A stretch of 64,000 nt of DNA from contig CM034304.1 of NCBI GenBank assembly GCA_019925795.1, positions 4,837,471 through 4,901,470 of the forward strand. The letters run 5' to 3'. The notes beneath the pieces are model-generated. The model searched no databases and was not told where the DNA came from. It saw only the letters and a program-made list of their open reading frames with translations. Position 1 is the first letter of the stretch, and every line of letters starts with the position of its first letter. Position numbers and translations under genes: made by a program. Shown here in pieces: positions 23,201 to 34,132 of this stretch. Source of the DNA: Dendrobium chrysotoxum. Taxonomy: Eukaryota; Streptophyta; Magnoliopsida; Asparagales; Orchidaceae.

Positions 23201-25912
23201 GGTACTACTAGGTAACCTAGGCCTACGAGGCTATTAACTTAGCCCCAAAGAAGGTGAAATAAACTTCACAGCCTCGATGAGCAACAAACGTGGTATCTAT
23301 TTAACAATTTAAAATATAATTTAAAATCAATTTAAAATTATTAATATTTAAACTTTAATTAAATATTTCCTTAAGCCTTTCAACCTACCAGAATATCAAA
23401 CAATTTTAACTAATTACCCTGCATAGGATATATTCAAACCACACATCCTACCCCACACACTTTAGATAGTTTCCTAGGATAACCAACTCAAGTCTTAAGC
23501 TAGGCCGGTGTTTACCTTTTTATAGTTGTGTGCCGAGTTTTCTGTGGTTTTTATTACATGTTATTTGCTAGCTTAGATTGATTGATTGTTTATTTAATTT
23601 CTGCACTCTGTGATATGATTGATTGTGCGTTAGATCTACCCCTAGGTTAGGAACAATTTATACTAATTCAATCTTATGCACGTGGCCATGCTCATACAGG
23701 ACATTTAAAATTAAAGGGTGCAATAAATAAACCTTTAAAATTAATAATATTTTTTACAGGCACTTCAGAAATACTTAAGTCCCCCTTTAAACTAAAAGAG
23801 CATGGCAAAGCGTGGCTGTGATTTAAACATTTTAAATTTGATTAATATTCACTGCTTGAGATTGATTATAATTGCTTGGGATATTTTAAATTATAACTGC
23901 TGATTATTAAGATAAATCTGCATGTTGTTTAGTCTATATTTTAAATTTTTATTTAATGTAATTTGATTATTTTTGAGTTCTAATTTTAAGTGCTTTCAGA
24001 ATGGGATATCAACTAATTTGGGTTCCAAAGAGAGTCCCTCTCCATTTGGAGATCCAAATTAGGATGATTTAAAAATGTCTAAGTAGAAAAGATAACATCC
24101 CTTTTAAGGGGGAGTTTCTTTTTACTTGGATATCCGGACCCGAAGATCCAAGTAGCTCGTGGAAGAATGAAGAAACAAAGAATGAGAAGACTCATTCTCA
24201 AAATCGCTTGAGTCTTAGGAGTAGAATCCGGGCTATAGTTAGCGGTACCCGGCCACTTTACTTTTCCTATAGACCCTAGGTTGTACAATTAAGTGGCACT
24301 TGCCACATTAACTTTCAATTTGAATTTGAATTTAATTAATTTGATTAATTAATTGATTTGATTGATATATTGATTGCAATATAGGATGCATGCTTTTAGT
24401 AGTTTTTTGTCGCTTTTTGCATGTCAATTTTAATTTAGCCTGGAACCCGATCGGAGGCTCGTGAGGGTATAAATAAAATTCTTCTACTTTAATTAAATTA
24501 AAATTTTTAAGATAAGATTGAAACTCTAACGATTTAAGAATTAAGCCTAGGATCGTCGGGAGTTCTCTTTGCATTTTTTATGCATCTTCATTTTGTTTGT
24601 TAGGCACCTCCCCGTCGGTGGGTTCTAGCATACCACCTGGCCTATGAGGCTGCAGTTCTGTAAAGTGGATCTATTCACTTTAGGTTAAAATTTATTTTTA
24701 AGCCTGATTTTAAAACTTCTTCATTCTGATTCAAACATTTTATCGAGTCAATTTGCATGCATTGCATTAGTAAAAAATTAAATCGTGTCAGAAATTTAAA
24801 TACATTTTTTTTTAAGTTTCATAATACCCAATATATATTAAGGGGACAATTTGGATCTACTCTTGATGTAGACCCCAATTCCTTATATCTATCTTAAGCA
24901 ACATCCCTAACCACTCTCACATAAAAGATTGGACTCATGGTTTTGAAGTGCCTAGGTGGTTTAGTTGGCTCCCCAATCCAGGCCGGGGTAAGTCCAAATC
25001 CTGCATTGCATTAGTTAGGTTCTGGGTCACTGATTTTCAGTACCCATCTTAGACTTAGGTTCTGAGGAAGCCTTGGGCTATAAGACCTCAACCTCTAGGA
25101 ATTGAATCCCAAATTTCTAATAAAATTGAGAACTCAATCTTAAATCTCTTTTTATCAATTTCAAGCCTAACATATAGGATAGGCTGGGACACTTCTGAAT
25201 TATTTAAGAATCCCAGGTGCCTCCTACCCTTCCTTCTTTGACTCCAGAAATAAGTATTCAACCTTGAACCATTTCCATTTGAAATTTCTAAGCCTTACCT
25301 CCTTTGACATCAATCTTTGAAAATTTTAAATGAAATTTGTATCACAATTTTAATCGAGTGTATTCGTAGGAAACTCTAGTTTCCCTACGAAATCATTAAC
25401 TATGAGGGCTTGTGCTCATAGGAGATTTAGAAACCCAGATCTAATTTTTAAAATCAAGCTTTTCAAAACTTTAATTAATTACCTTTGGGAAAATTAAAAG
25501 TCAATGATCATTATTGTTATATCTAAATGATCGATAACAGATGATATCCTCTTTCCTTGGGAAGATATATTGTACTATTATCATAACTTTGATTATGAAA
25601 TTAATGATCTTTTATCCAAATTAATATAGTTAAATATTTAATTAAACATTATTTGGATCCTCCAAGATTATATATTGTTTCCCCTTGAGTTTGACTATAA
25701 TAATCAGGGTAAATCCAAAGTTTTGAAATTTGAAATTGGACCCATTATGGAATGATAAATCACCTCCAGAGGTGAACATATGTTCACCTCTGGAGGATAT
25801 TTATCATTCATAATGATGTATTCATTTTCAAAATTAATCATTCCAAAAATTAAACATTTCCCAAAGAAAATTAAACTTTTTTTAAATGATACTTTTTTAA
25901 TCAAACATTCTA

Positions 25913-27430
25913 GTGTATGTTGTTTTTTTATTTTCCTTCAAAGCAGTTAATTCATCTTCTAAAAACTTATTTACACTTTTAAGAATTAAGTTTTCTATTT
26001 TTAATGCATGCTCCCTACTATCTAATTCAGATAGAAGAGTATCTAAGTTCTTGTATGCATTTTCTAATTCAACATGCGATATTTTTAAGGAATCATGTTT
26101 AGCAGTTAAATAAAGATGATTTTTATTCAAAGTATCAAATTCACCTAGTAAAGCCATGGGATTTCTATCCAGAGTGGAATGATCTTTCCTTAGGATTTCA
26201 TACTCTTTTTGCAGATTTAAAAAATCAACTTTGAGGTTAGCATGTAATTTCTTGAGCTTCCTATAAGATAAAAAATTTTTTTTAGGAACTTCAAATAATT
26301 GGTCATAGGCATGCTCACATAGCTCTTCTTGATCAGAGTGATGAAGATGATCATCAGCCATTAAGCACAGGTTTGTAATCTCCTATTATGCTTTAGTTTC
26401 AGAGGAGTCTGATGCTGAGTCCGCCTAGAAAGCCTTTTGGGTTCTCTGCTTGCCCTGTTTGAACTTAGGTTTTTCTTCACCCTTCTCCTTACTTGGGTGA
26501 TTTTTAAGAGTTAGGCAATTATACTTTAGATGCACTGGCTTCCTATATTCAAAAAAAATAATATCAAAAAAAAAAAACTTTAATATTTTTATTATTCTTA
26601 CCTTTGTTCCATTTATGATGACACTTTTGCTTTTTCCATAAGAAGCTTTTAAATTGTCTAGTAATTAAAGCAATGTCATCATTTTCATAACCAAAAGAAT
26701 TTGTGTCAGAATCATTAGCCTTTAAGGCTACCATTTTCTCCTTTTTCTTCTCACCTGCATCAAGTTGCCTTCGATTCACTCCTTGCTCGTAAGCAATGAG
26801 AGATCCAAGTAAGTTATTAATTGAATAAATATTCAAATCCTTAGATTCAGTAATATCAGTAATTTTTACATCAAAGGAAGAAGGTAAACATCTTAGAATC
26901 TTGTTAACTTTTTCATAATTTGTGAGTTCTCTTCCTAAGGCATGCAGGGATATAACAAATTGTATAAACCTAGTATACATTTCAAAAATAGATTCACTAG
27001 GTTTCATGCGAAATAGTTCATAATCATGGAGTAAAATATTCAGCCTAGATTATTTAACTTCATTTGGTCATTCATATGTTATGCAAAGTTTGTCCCAAAT
27101 TTCATTATCAGTAGAACAAGTGGAAACACACATATAATCCTTAGATTTTAAGGCATAGAAAAAATAGTTCAAACACTTAGCATTTAGTTCAGCTAAATCT
27201 CTATCATAGATAGTCCATTGAGCAAAAGGTATTTTAGTTTTAATGCCATCTACTAATCTAAAAGGTATAGAATAATCTTCCTTAACTAGCATCCACATGT
27301 GATAATCAATTGATTATAAAAAGGTAAACATGCAAGTTTTCTAAAAATTAAAAGGAATATTATTAAATAGAGGTGGTCAAGTAATTGAATAGCCCTCTAC
27401 AGTGTTATAATTACCAAAGTTAGCCATTGA
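25913..27430 (-). pseudogene. Decayed copia gag (C2, upstream of G2)
   Basis: On the minus strand: Gag N-terminal part (27298-27068, MWMLVKEDYSIPFRLVDGI), Gag core with stops (27007-26564, SESIFEMYTRFIQFVISLHA), a degraded zinc-knuckle zone (26560-26400), then the coiled-coil extension (26361-25913, MADDHLHHSDQEELCEH...). The coiled-coil part is one open stretch of about 150 codons broken by the G2 insertion. Domain order and sequence match the C3 Gag. Confidence 0.88.
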
Positions 27431-27471
27431 TCAAAATTCAAAAGTTTTCTAAAACTTGATTTATGAATCTC

Positions 27472-27483
27472 GCTCTGATACCA
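27472..27483 (-). promoter_or_regulatory. Primer-binding site (tRNA-iMet) of C2
   Basis: TGGTATCAGAGC on the minus strand, two bases inside the 5' LTR end. It is identical to the site in C1a and C3. Confidence 0.93.
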
Positions 27484-27485
27484 CT

Positions 27486-29221
27486 TGAAAGTTCATGAGG
27501 GTTTTTAAACCCTGAAGAACTTGCCTGAGGCTAACTTAGAGGGGGGTGAATTGGTAGTTTTTAAAAAAATCTTAAACCAAAGAAAATATTTTTATCCTTT
27601 TTCAATGATTTTAGAACAAAAAATAACCCTTGTTGCGAAAGAAAATATAATTTCACAATAACAACATAATCAGAGATTTCAACCATAAAATAAATCACAG
27701 ATAAGTACAGAAATATAATACAAAAAAAGTAATAAGAAAGAGCACACAAAATTTTTAGTGGTTCGGTCAAATCTGACCTATGTCCACTCCCCGAAAACCT
27801 CTTTTCTAGGTACTGCACTAATCAGTTTGTGTCCCTTCTTTTGTCCCCACAGCTAGGTGAAAAATCCCATATAAAATCTTTGCACTGTCCCGGTGAGGCA
27901 GAGAACCTTGAATCTTTTTATACCCTCCTAGAGAAGGGAGAGAACCCAAAATCCTTTTACTCCCACCTGAAGTTGGCAAAGAACTATGGATGCTTTTACT
28001 TTAACCTGGATTAGGCAGAGAACCTTAATCTGATGCTGAAGATCATCTCCACAGAGCAACCAAGGAACCAAGGACAAAGCTTAAAAAAGATGATCAAATC
28101 CTTGCTTGGAGCAACCTTTTTGAATTCCCTCACAAACTCCCCCTTACATGACTCTCTCTCTCTCTCTCCCAAAATCTCCTTCTCCTTCTCTAAGCTCTAT
28201 TAGGTTAGAATAGTAGCAAAAGATTTTCTTAACAGTAATTTAGAGAACTTAAATAGGAGGCTTCAAAAAAATACCTAATTTTCAATTTGGCATCAAAGAT
28301 TATTTAGGACGATCCTGTAATCTTCTTATATGATTAGTATGAAATAGCCCTATTCAGCCAGTACGATCTGCACTATCCTGTACAATCAGTGCAAGTATTT
28401 GTGTATATCATTTGGTACGATTTGGCAATTATTCGGGATGACTAGTTCAACATACTATCTGGATCATCCAATATGATATGGGACAATGGCTGGCAATTTT
28501 AATATCATCCTGCAAATGCTTTAGGCCGTCCAGTACGATTGGTTGATCATCCTATAAAATTGCAGATATCATATAGGATGATCTTCACAGATCATCCAAC
28601 ATGATCGGATCGATCAATCTAACCATAATTAGTCCCCTAATCATAGGGTCAATTTAGGCATTATTGTCATGAATTGTCTAGGATGATATAGATCATCTTC
28701 TGCAATAAGAGAAAATTTTGAATTATAAAATCTTGCCTAAATTAAGATTGGAGTTTATTTTTTATGATTAAAACATATCATCCTATACGATATAAGGATC
28801 GTCTAAGATGATTAGTTTAATCAATCTTATTTGATATAGATGCCCTAATTAGGGTTTTAAGATGAACTTATCATCTAGGATGATATAAATCATCATGTAT
28901 GATTTGTTCACAAAATTAAAAATTTTCCTAACTCACATACTCGCTCCCTTGAGTGTGTGTGTGTAAGGTTATATAGCTTAAGGATCCATAATAGTATATT
29001 TGACTCAAGAAAAGGGAAGAAATGCATTGGAATTGAAAATACAGACTGTCTCAATCCTAGTCTACTGGATCTTGAGCTGATTTACATTGCAAGTGATCTT
29101 GTGGACCTAAAAAGATAGTGAGTAGGGAAAAATAAAATAAATATGAAAGAAAAGTAGTAGTAAAGAAATAATAATATTTGTTATCATCAAAATCACTGTA
29201 ATTGGGCTCAGTTTTGTAACA
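27486..29221 (-). repeat. 5' LTR of C2
   Basis: About 1736 bp, TGTTACAAAAC...CTTTCA on the minus strand. In order it holds the LTR start, a run of ACACAC next to CTCAAGGGAGCG (about 28965-28945), palindromes (about 28915-28300), (CT)n at 28147-28169, the minisatellite (about 28025-27895), a decayed TATA box (ACTAAAAAT, about 27757-27749) and the CCCCCCTCT end block. The decayed TATA box suggests the promoter is dead. Confidence 0.9.
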
Positions 29222-31010
29222 CATTAATCTGGTGTTGTGAAGGAATGTCCTCTAGTGGATGGAAAAGGGAAAGATGTGGCTCAAGATATGGGTTTTAAAA
29301 CTCGATGTTCTTTGGAGGTTTTAAGTTCAAAGACAGAAGTTCTGTCAAGGGAATACAATCATGAGGCTTCTTATTCTTCAAGCATAAAGCTTTTTATAAA
29401 TAGATTAGGTAATTTTCACTTAAATACAAAATCGATTTCTGAACAAGAAACTAATAATTTATCTTTGGAGATGGATTCAATAGCTATGAACAGTCATAAT
29501 AAAATGAAGGATATTGCTGATTGCTTGAATGGGATCAATGGTGTTGTCTTTGATAAAGAATTGAATAATGTTGATGTTAAACCATGGTCAAAATGTCCAA
29601 ACATAAAGATTAATTTCACAGATGGTGAATCATACCAAATGGAAGATGGAGCTGCTGTTAAGTTACATACTCCTAATGGAATGGCTAATGCTAACAAGCT
29701 ACAATTTGCTGTTGTAGCTAAAGTGTATGGGAAAGAAATTCCTATTCAAATAATAGTAGCTAAATTGCGACATCAATGGGTTCAATTTAGTCAGAGAAGC
29801 TATGGAAGCGATTCTGATAGGAGGTCCTTGGAATGTGAATGGCCATAATGGTCTCTGAGTTTTTCTCCTTCTTCTATGAAGGGACTACCATCTCAGGTGT
29901 GGATAAGAAGCCACACCTACCCTTACAATGTTTGGTTGAGGTAAATGTGAGAAGAATTACTTCTAAGGTGGGAATACCATTAATGATTGATGGTAATATG
30001 TTTCAATGGGGAAGGAAAGAATTTGTAAGAGTTTGTGTAAGGGTTTTGGTAGATAACCAACTTTCTTTGGGAGTTTGGGTTGAAGGATTATTGGGGCGTT
30101 TCTTCCAAAAGATTGAGTATGAGAACATCTCAACTTTTTGTTTTGAATTTGGAAGGATTGGCCATGTAAGAAATGAAAGCTTGCAAAAAATCTCTCCTAT
30201 CAATGAGTTATCCTCTGAGGCTAACAAATAAAATCAAATTGGCTTATCTTCTAAAAATACTCTTCATGATGACAAGGATAGGAGTTCTTCATATGGCCCT
30301 TGGGTTCATGTCAATTATGGTAGGAAAAAGAAACGATGTCCAGCAAAACTGAACTATAATAGAGTTCAGAAGGTTTTCAGGCTGAAGAAACCATATAATT
30401 ATGTAGAAGGTGGTGTTGTGAAGTTAAATAAGATAAGGTTGGATGAGGCACCTTTAAATAATTCCCATAAATCTGCTTGCTTGATGCCAGATGGTGTTAA
30501 TGTGCTGATTAATATTTCTGAAGAAGTTGTCAATATTCCGGTTAATAAAGTGGAAGGTGTAGCTGATGTATCTGAAATTCCTTTGAAGCAAAATAAGGTT
30601 TCAAATGGAAAGTTGGTTCATTCTTCATCAGGATCTGGTATGATTTTTGATTCTACTTTGTCTGAAATACATATAGCTATTAATAAATTTGATGCTTTAA
30701 ATGGGAGTTGTAATGAAGGCTTAAAAGTTGAAGAGTCTTCTAGGATTAGCTCGGGTGTGATAAAGAAGCTAATGATTTATTATGTAATAATCATTTAGAT
30801 AGGAGTAAGGCTGATAATATTATGAGGAACATTGATGATTCTTTGAGTAATGCTAAATGTGATGAGGTTGATGGCAACTGTGGTGAAATAAAAAAATATC
30901 ATCAATGAACTCTAGTCTCTTGGGCCAGTTAGAATTCATCCATGAAGTAGAAATCTAGAGGAATTGAATAAAGGAAAGAGTGGGGGTTCTTTTAATCTGA
31001 TTGTTAAATG
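29222..31010 (+). pseudogene. L1a ORF1, main part (DUF4283-like domain, zinc knuckle)
   Basis: Resumes after C2 with SGVVKECPLVDG. A long open segment (29237-29848) includes KLQFAVVAKVYGKEIPIQ, resembling the DUF4283 RNA-binding region of plant L1 ORF1. After frameshifts come VGIPLMIDGNMFQWGRKEF, VCVRVLVDNQ, GVWVEGLLGRFFQKIEYE and a zinc knuckle reading CFEFGRIGHVRNES, in which two of the three Cys are lost. A YGPWVHVNYGRKKKR basic motif near 30295 and a low-complexity acidic tail follow to about 31010. ORF1 binds LINE RNA; this copy is dead. Confidence 0.82.
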
Positions 31011-32077
31011 AGTTCCATAGCTTTTGTAATTGTAGATGGAAAAAAAGAAAAGAAAAGCCTCTCTTTATTTAAAATAATTTATCAAAGAGTTTGATGTGTT
31101 TTTCATTGGTATTGTGGAAACTAAAATTGCTTCTATTACTAGAGTGGAGTTCAATAAACTTATGGGTTTATATTGGGATATTATCCTATTTCCCTCTGCT
31201 GGAATGTCTGGCGGGATTATGGTCATTTGGAGGTCGGACCTTGCTTCCTTCTCTGTTTTGGATGCTTCTTCCCAATGTGTTATTGGTGATCTAAATGTGT
31301 TTAATAAATGAGTATGGATGGTCTTTACGGTATCTGATAATACAGAGGTTTGTAAGAGGAGGAGTTTGTGGGATAGCCTTTAGGTGTTTGCTCATAAAGA
31401 CATCCCTTCAGTGGTGGGTGGGGACTTTAACTGTATTTTGTCTCAAGAAGACAAAAGTGGGGTGTGGAATTTATTTTCTCTCAAGTGCTTAAGGAGATGA
31501 AGTTATTTATGAATAATAATGATTATCATGAAGTTGGGTTGGTGGGACCTAAATTCACTTTGTTTAGTTATAAAAGTCATGGTGCCCATATTTTGGAGAG
31601 ATTGGATAGATGCTTATTGAATTCTATTGCTTTAGAAGCTATTCACCTGGTGGTGATTAGGCATCTTGCAAGAGTGGCTACGGACCACTGTCCTATTTTA
31701 TTGAAGATTTTCAACTCCTCTTATAGGAAGAATAAAATTCTGAAGTTTGAAGATATATGGGCTTCTTATCTTGCTTCTTGAGTTATTATTTCTAATTCCT
31801 GGATGAAATTGACTGTTGGGGATGCTATTCAAACTCTTAATAAGAAATTTTAGAGAGTGTTGAAAGCTTCTTTTTTTTTTTGATTAAAGCTAAACTCCAT
31901 AATTTCTTATCCTTGAAGGATAACCTTAAAAAGGAAATGTAATAGTTCCAAAAGGAGGAGGTAGAAGCTAGATGGTTATCTGAAGAAAAAATGTTTCTAT
32001 TAATGACAAAAGTTAATGAACTGAATAGTTATCATGCTAAGTTGAACACATGGTGGAGACAAAGGGCAAAAGTCAAG
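31011..32077 (+). pseudogene. L1a ORF2, endonuclease domain
   Basis: Frameshifted apurinic-like endonuclease: NC-containing start (about 31025), IVETKIASITRVEF (31110), GMSGGIMVIWRSD (31200), VVGGDFNCILSQ (about 31416), VGLVGPKFTLFSYKS, ERLDRCLLN and VATDHCPILL (31673). The catalytic GGDFN and DH motifs are still readable. The linker ends at WWRQRAKVK (32077), where C3 is inserted; the next codons are at 43145. It normally nicks target DNA to prime reverse transcription. Confidence 0.88.
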
Positions 32078-32389
32078 TGTTGAAATCCAGGATCCCGAGC
32101 ACTTAATTTTGATGGTGACAACTAATACTTACTGAGTACATATAGACTTCCTTTAGATTACAAATGCTTAATCCTTGTATATGAGGACTAACATTTCAGG
32201 TCAGATGCACATTGCTCAAGATTACTGGAGACTCAAACCGGGTAGAATAGGATGTTGAGGAGTCTGTAACTTTTTATTTCTTTATTTTTATTTTCTTGAG
32301 TCTGCCACAGAAGCATGCATGTGAAAGGAGCAACCATGCACACACACAAGGGGAGAACTGTTTTTTTAGAATAATTAAATTTTTTTAAG

Positions 32390-33245
32390 CAAATCGTACT
32401 GTACGATTTTTGATCATACTGTATGATTAATTAAAAATACTCAGGCTAACGGCTAATTTTTGAATGATTAAGTTTACAAACTTATCGTAATGTACAATCC
32501 ATATCGTACTGTATGATAATATATAATGGAGAAACCCTAGCCGCCAGAATAAGTTTGGTAAGTTTTTTAATTTGATTTTCTGTACTGATCGTACTGTACG
32601 ACTCATATCATACTGTACGATTAATTAAAACTTACCAAAATTATCTCCCTAATCAGGAAATAAATGTTGGTTTCTATTTTATATGTCGATCGTACTGTAC
32701 GATAATATATCGTACTGTACGACTGACAGAGATGATTTCATTCGTCCCAGAGATCGTACCAGATGAAACCAAAGTTTTTTATTCTGTTCGTCCTGGACGA
32801 TATTCATATCATACAGGACGATATTCATATCGTACAGGATGATATCAAGAAATGAACTGATCGTACTGTACGACTGGTGGAGTGCTGGACGATTGTCAGA
32901 GACGATTTCCTTCGTCCCAGCGATCGTACAAGATGATCACAAGAATTTTTGTTCTATTCATCCTGGATGATATTCGTATCGTACAGGATGATATCCTGAA
33001 AAACACTATTCATACTATACTATTTAATGAGTGCTGGACGACTGACAGAGATGAATTCTTTCATCCCGAGGATCGCCCCACAGTTTATCCTGTACGAACA
33101 GTATGAATCAACTGTATCGTCCTGTACGATATACGTATCATAGAGTACGATACGAATAAAATTCGATACCTGTTTGTCTGTACTCGTACTGGACGGAGCT
33201 ATAATTGAACTGATCGTACTGTACGATCATAGATCGTACTGTACG
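32390..33245. repeat. Palindrome array TCGTAC-N-GTACGA in C3 5' LTR
   Basis: By eye about 22 copies or near-copies of TCGTACTGTACGA, a 13-base palindrome around a single central base, usually flanked by A/T to give ATCGTACTGTACGAT. Variants are TCGTCC-N-GGACGA and mixed half-sites such as TCGTACAGGATGA. They lie upstream of the TATA box. Each site contains two CpGs. Confidence 0.96.
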
Positions 33246-33793
33246 AACAGAAACGCAAATATTGAAACTTTTAGGGTTTTCTGAAGCCTGATATAAAAAC
33301 AAGTTAAAGTTTTCTTTAGGAAGTTGTTGATCAATCCTTTTGCTGTGAGATGCTTGGAGGAAAAAGAAGGGGATTCGGTAGAGAGAAGTTTTTGGAGAGA
33401 TCTAGAGCTTGAGAGAGGAAGGTGAAGGTGAGCATGAGCGTGAGGGAGAAGTAGTGTGAGGGGATCACATGGTGGCTCCAAGCTAGCTGCATGCTTTGCT
33501 CCTCTTGTGGCTTTGGAAGCTTCAAGAAAGTTCTCGAGGGAAGAGTCACTTCAAGATCAACATCGCCAAGGTACTCTGCCATCTCCAGGAGGGAGAAAAA
33601 GGAGAAGGTCCGCTGCCATCACCAGGAGGGTGACATAGGGTTTGGTATTCCACCGCACCGAGGGAGGTGAAAGTGAGTATTGTAAAGGCTTCTCCGCCTT
33701 GCTGTAGGGGCAAAAGGAGAGTCAACTTTTACTAGTGTAAATCCCGGAGTAGAGGACTCCGGGGAGTGGACGTAGGTCAAGTGACCGAACCAC

Positions 33794-33801
33794 TATAAAA
33801 A
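33794..33801 (+). promoter_or_regulatory. TATA box of C3 5' LTR
   Basis: TATAAAAA within the conserved GACCGAACCACTATAAAAATC, about 275 bp before the LTR end. The identical site in the 3' LTR is at 42862-42869. It probably drives the genomic RNA. Confidence 0.8.
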
Positions 33802-34075
33802 TCTCTGGTGTGTTTTTTCCTGTTTACAGTACTTTACTTTTTATGCTTTAAATTTGTGCGTTTTAATTGCTTGGTGAAAAATCAGTATTTAAATCTTGTG
33901 GTGTAAAATCTAAAATTGAACTATCAATTTCATCATTATGAACGTTGTATTTGCTTCCGCACATTAGTCGTTAAATTATATTTTGAAAATACAAAAAAAT
34001 TAGAACTCTTGTGTAGGGTTAAATTTTTAAAATACCAATTCACTCCCCCCTCTTGGCGCATCTCGTACTTTCAAG

Positions 34076-34087
34076 TGGTATCAGAGC
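34076..34087 (+). promoter_or_regulatory. Primer-binding site (tRNA-iMet) of C3
   Basis: TGGTATCAGAGC, two bases after the 5' LTR end. It is complementary to the 3' end of initiator Met tRNA. Confidence 0.95.
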
Positions 34088-34132
34088 GGGGTTTTAAAAT
34101 AGTGTTTTAGAAAACCTAGAAATGTAAGATCC

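Larger units (their letters stand above)
18258..25907 (+). repeat. G2: solo LTR of a Tat/Ogre-like gypsy element, ~7.65 kb
   Basis: Starts TGTTGACATC at 18258 and ends ...TTAATCAAACA at 25907, flanked by TTCCA (18253-18257) and TTCTA (25908-25912), one mismatch in five. It interrupts the copia gag of C2 between its coiled-coil tail and the KPSTKHASFKP-type linker. Landmarks match the right LTR of G1 in order: start TGTTRACATCATTTTT, GGATAACCAACTC (23473 / 53318), GTGGCCATGCT (23684 / 53541), the GCACCTCCC block (24604 / 54369) and GGTGGTTTAGTTGGC (24957 / 54708). No gag or pol motif was found anywhere inside, so this reads as one LTR left after recombination between two. The strand follows G1. 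Confidence 0.8.
12786..29221 (-). mobile_element. C2: Ty1/copia (Sirevirus-like) element, minus strand, split by G2
   Basis: LTR ends are TGAAAG at 12786 and ...TTGTAACA at 29221. The flanking 5-mers CATTT (12781-12785) and CATTA (29222-29226) match at four of five bases, as expected for an aged target duplication. From right to left: 5' LTR (29221-27486), primer site (27483-27472), gag (about 27430-25913), G2 insertion (25907-18258), end of gag, integrase, RT, RNase H (18252-15309), 3' UTR and a shortened 3' LTR (about 14040-12786). Without G2 the element is about 8.8 kb. No env-like ORF was found. Confidence 0.92.
32078..34073 (+). repeat. 5' LTR of C3
   Basis: 1996 bp, TGTTGAAATCC...CGTACTTTCA. 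It has a short non-repetitive start with CACACACACAAGGGGAG (32339-32355), then about 850 bp packed with palindromes (32390-33245), a GA-rich leader (33350-33450), two minisatellite units (33570-33665), TATA box TATAAAAA at 33794-33801, and CACTCCCCCCTCTTGG near the end. Confidence 0.97.

Noticed and set aside
24079..24574. Two minus-strand ORFs of 69 and 80 codons
   Set aside because: They lie inside the G2 solo LTR in a block shared with the G1 LTR (53870-54100), where neither frame is preserved.
18258..25907. G2 as a complete non-autonomous element (LARD)
   Set aside because: I could not find internal LTR copies, a primer site or a polypurine tract, and its landmarks match a single G1 LTR end to end. 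It remains a possibility, so it is listed as a refutation test.
29494..29697. Minus-strand ORF within L1a ORF1
   Set aside because: It is antisense to the longer plus-strand L1 ORF1 segment, which has recognisable ORF1 motifs.
32390..33245. Regularly repeated short dyads looking like a CRISPR array
   Set aside because: Spacing is irregular, the repeats are only 13-17 bases, and they sit in the U3 of a plant retrotransposon LTR.
33227..33638. Several ORFs of 60-84 codons on both strands, repeated at 42307-42706
   Set aside because: They lie in the C3 LTR leader and recur only because the two LTRs are near-identical. The frames carry no domain and overlap each other.
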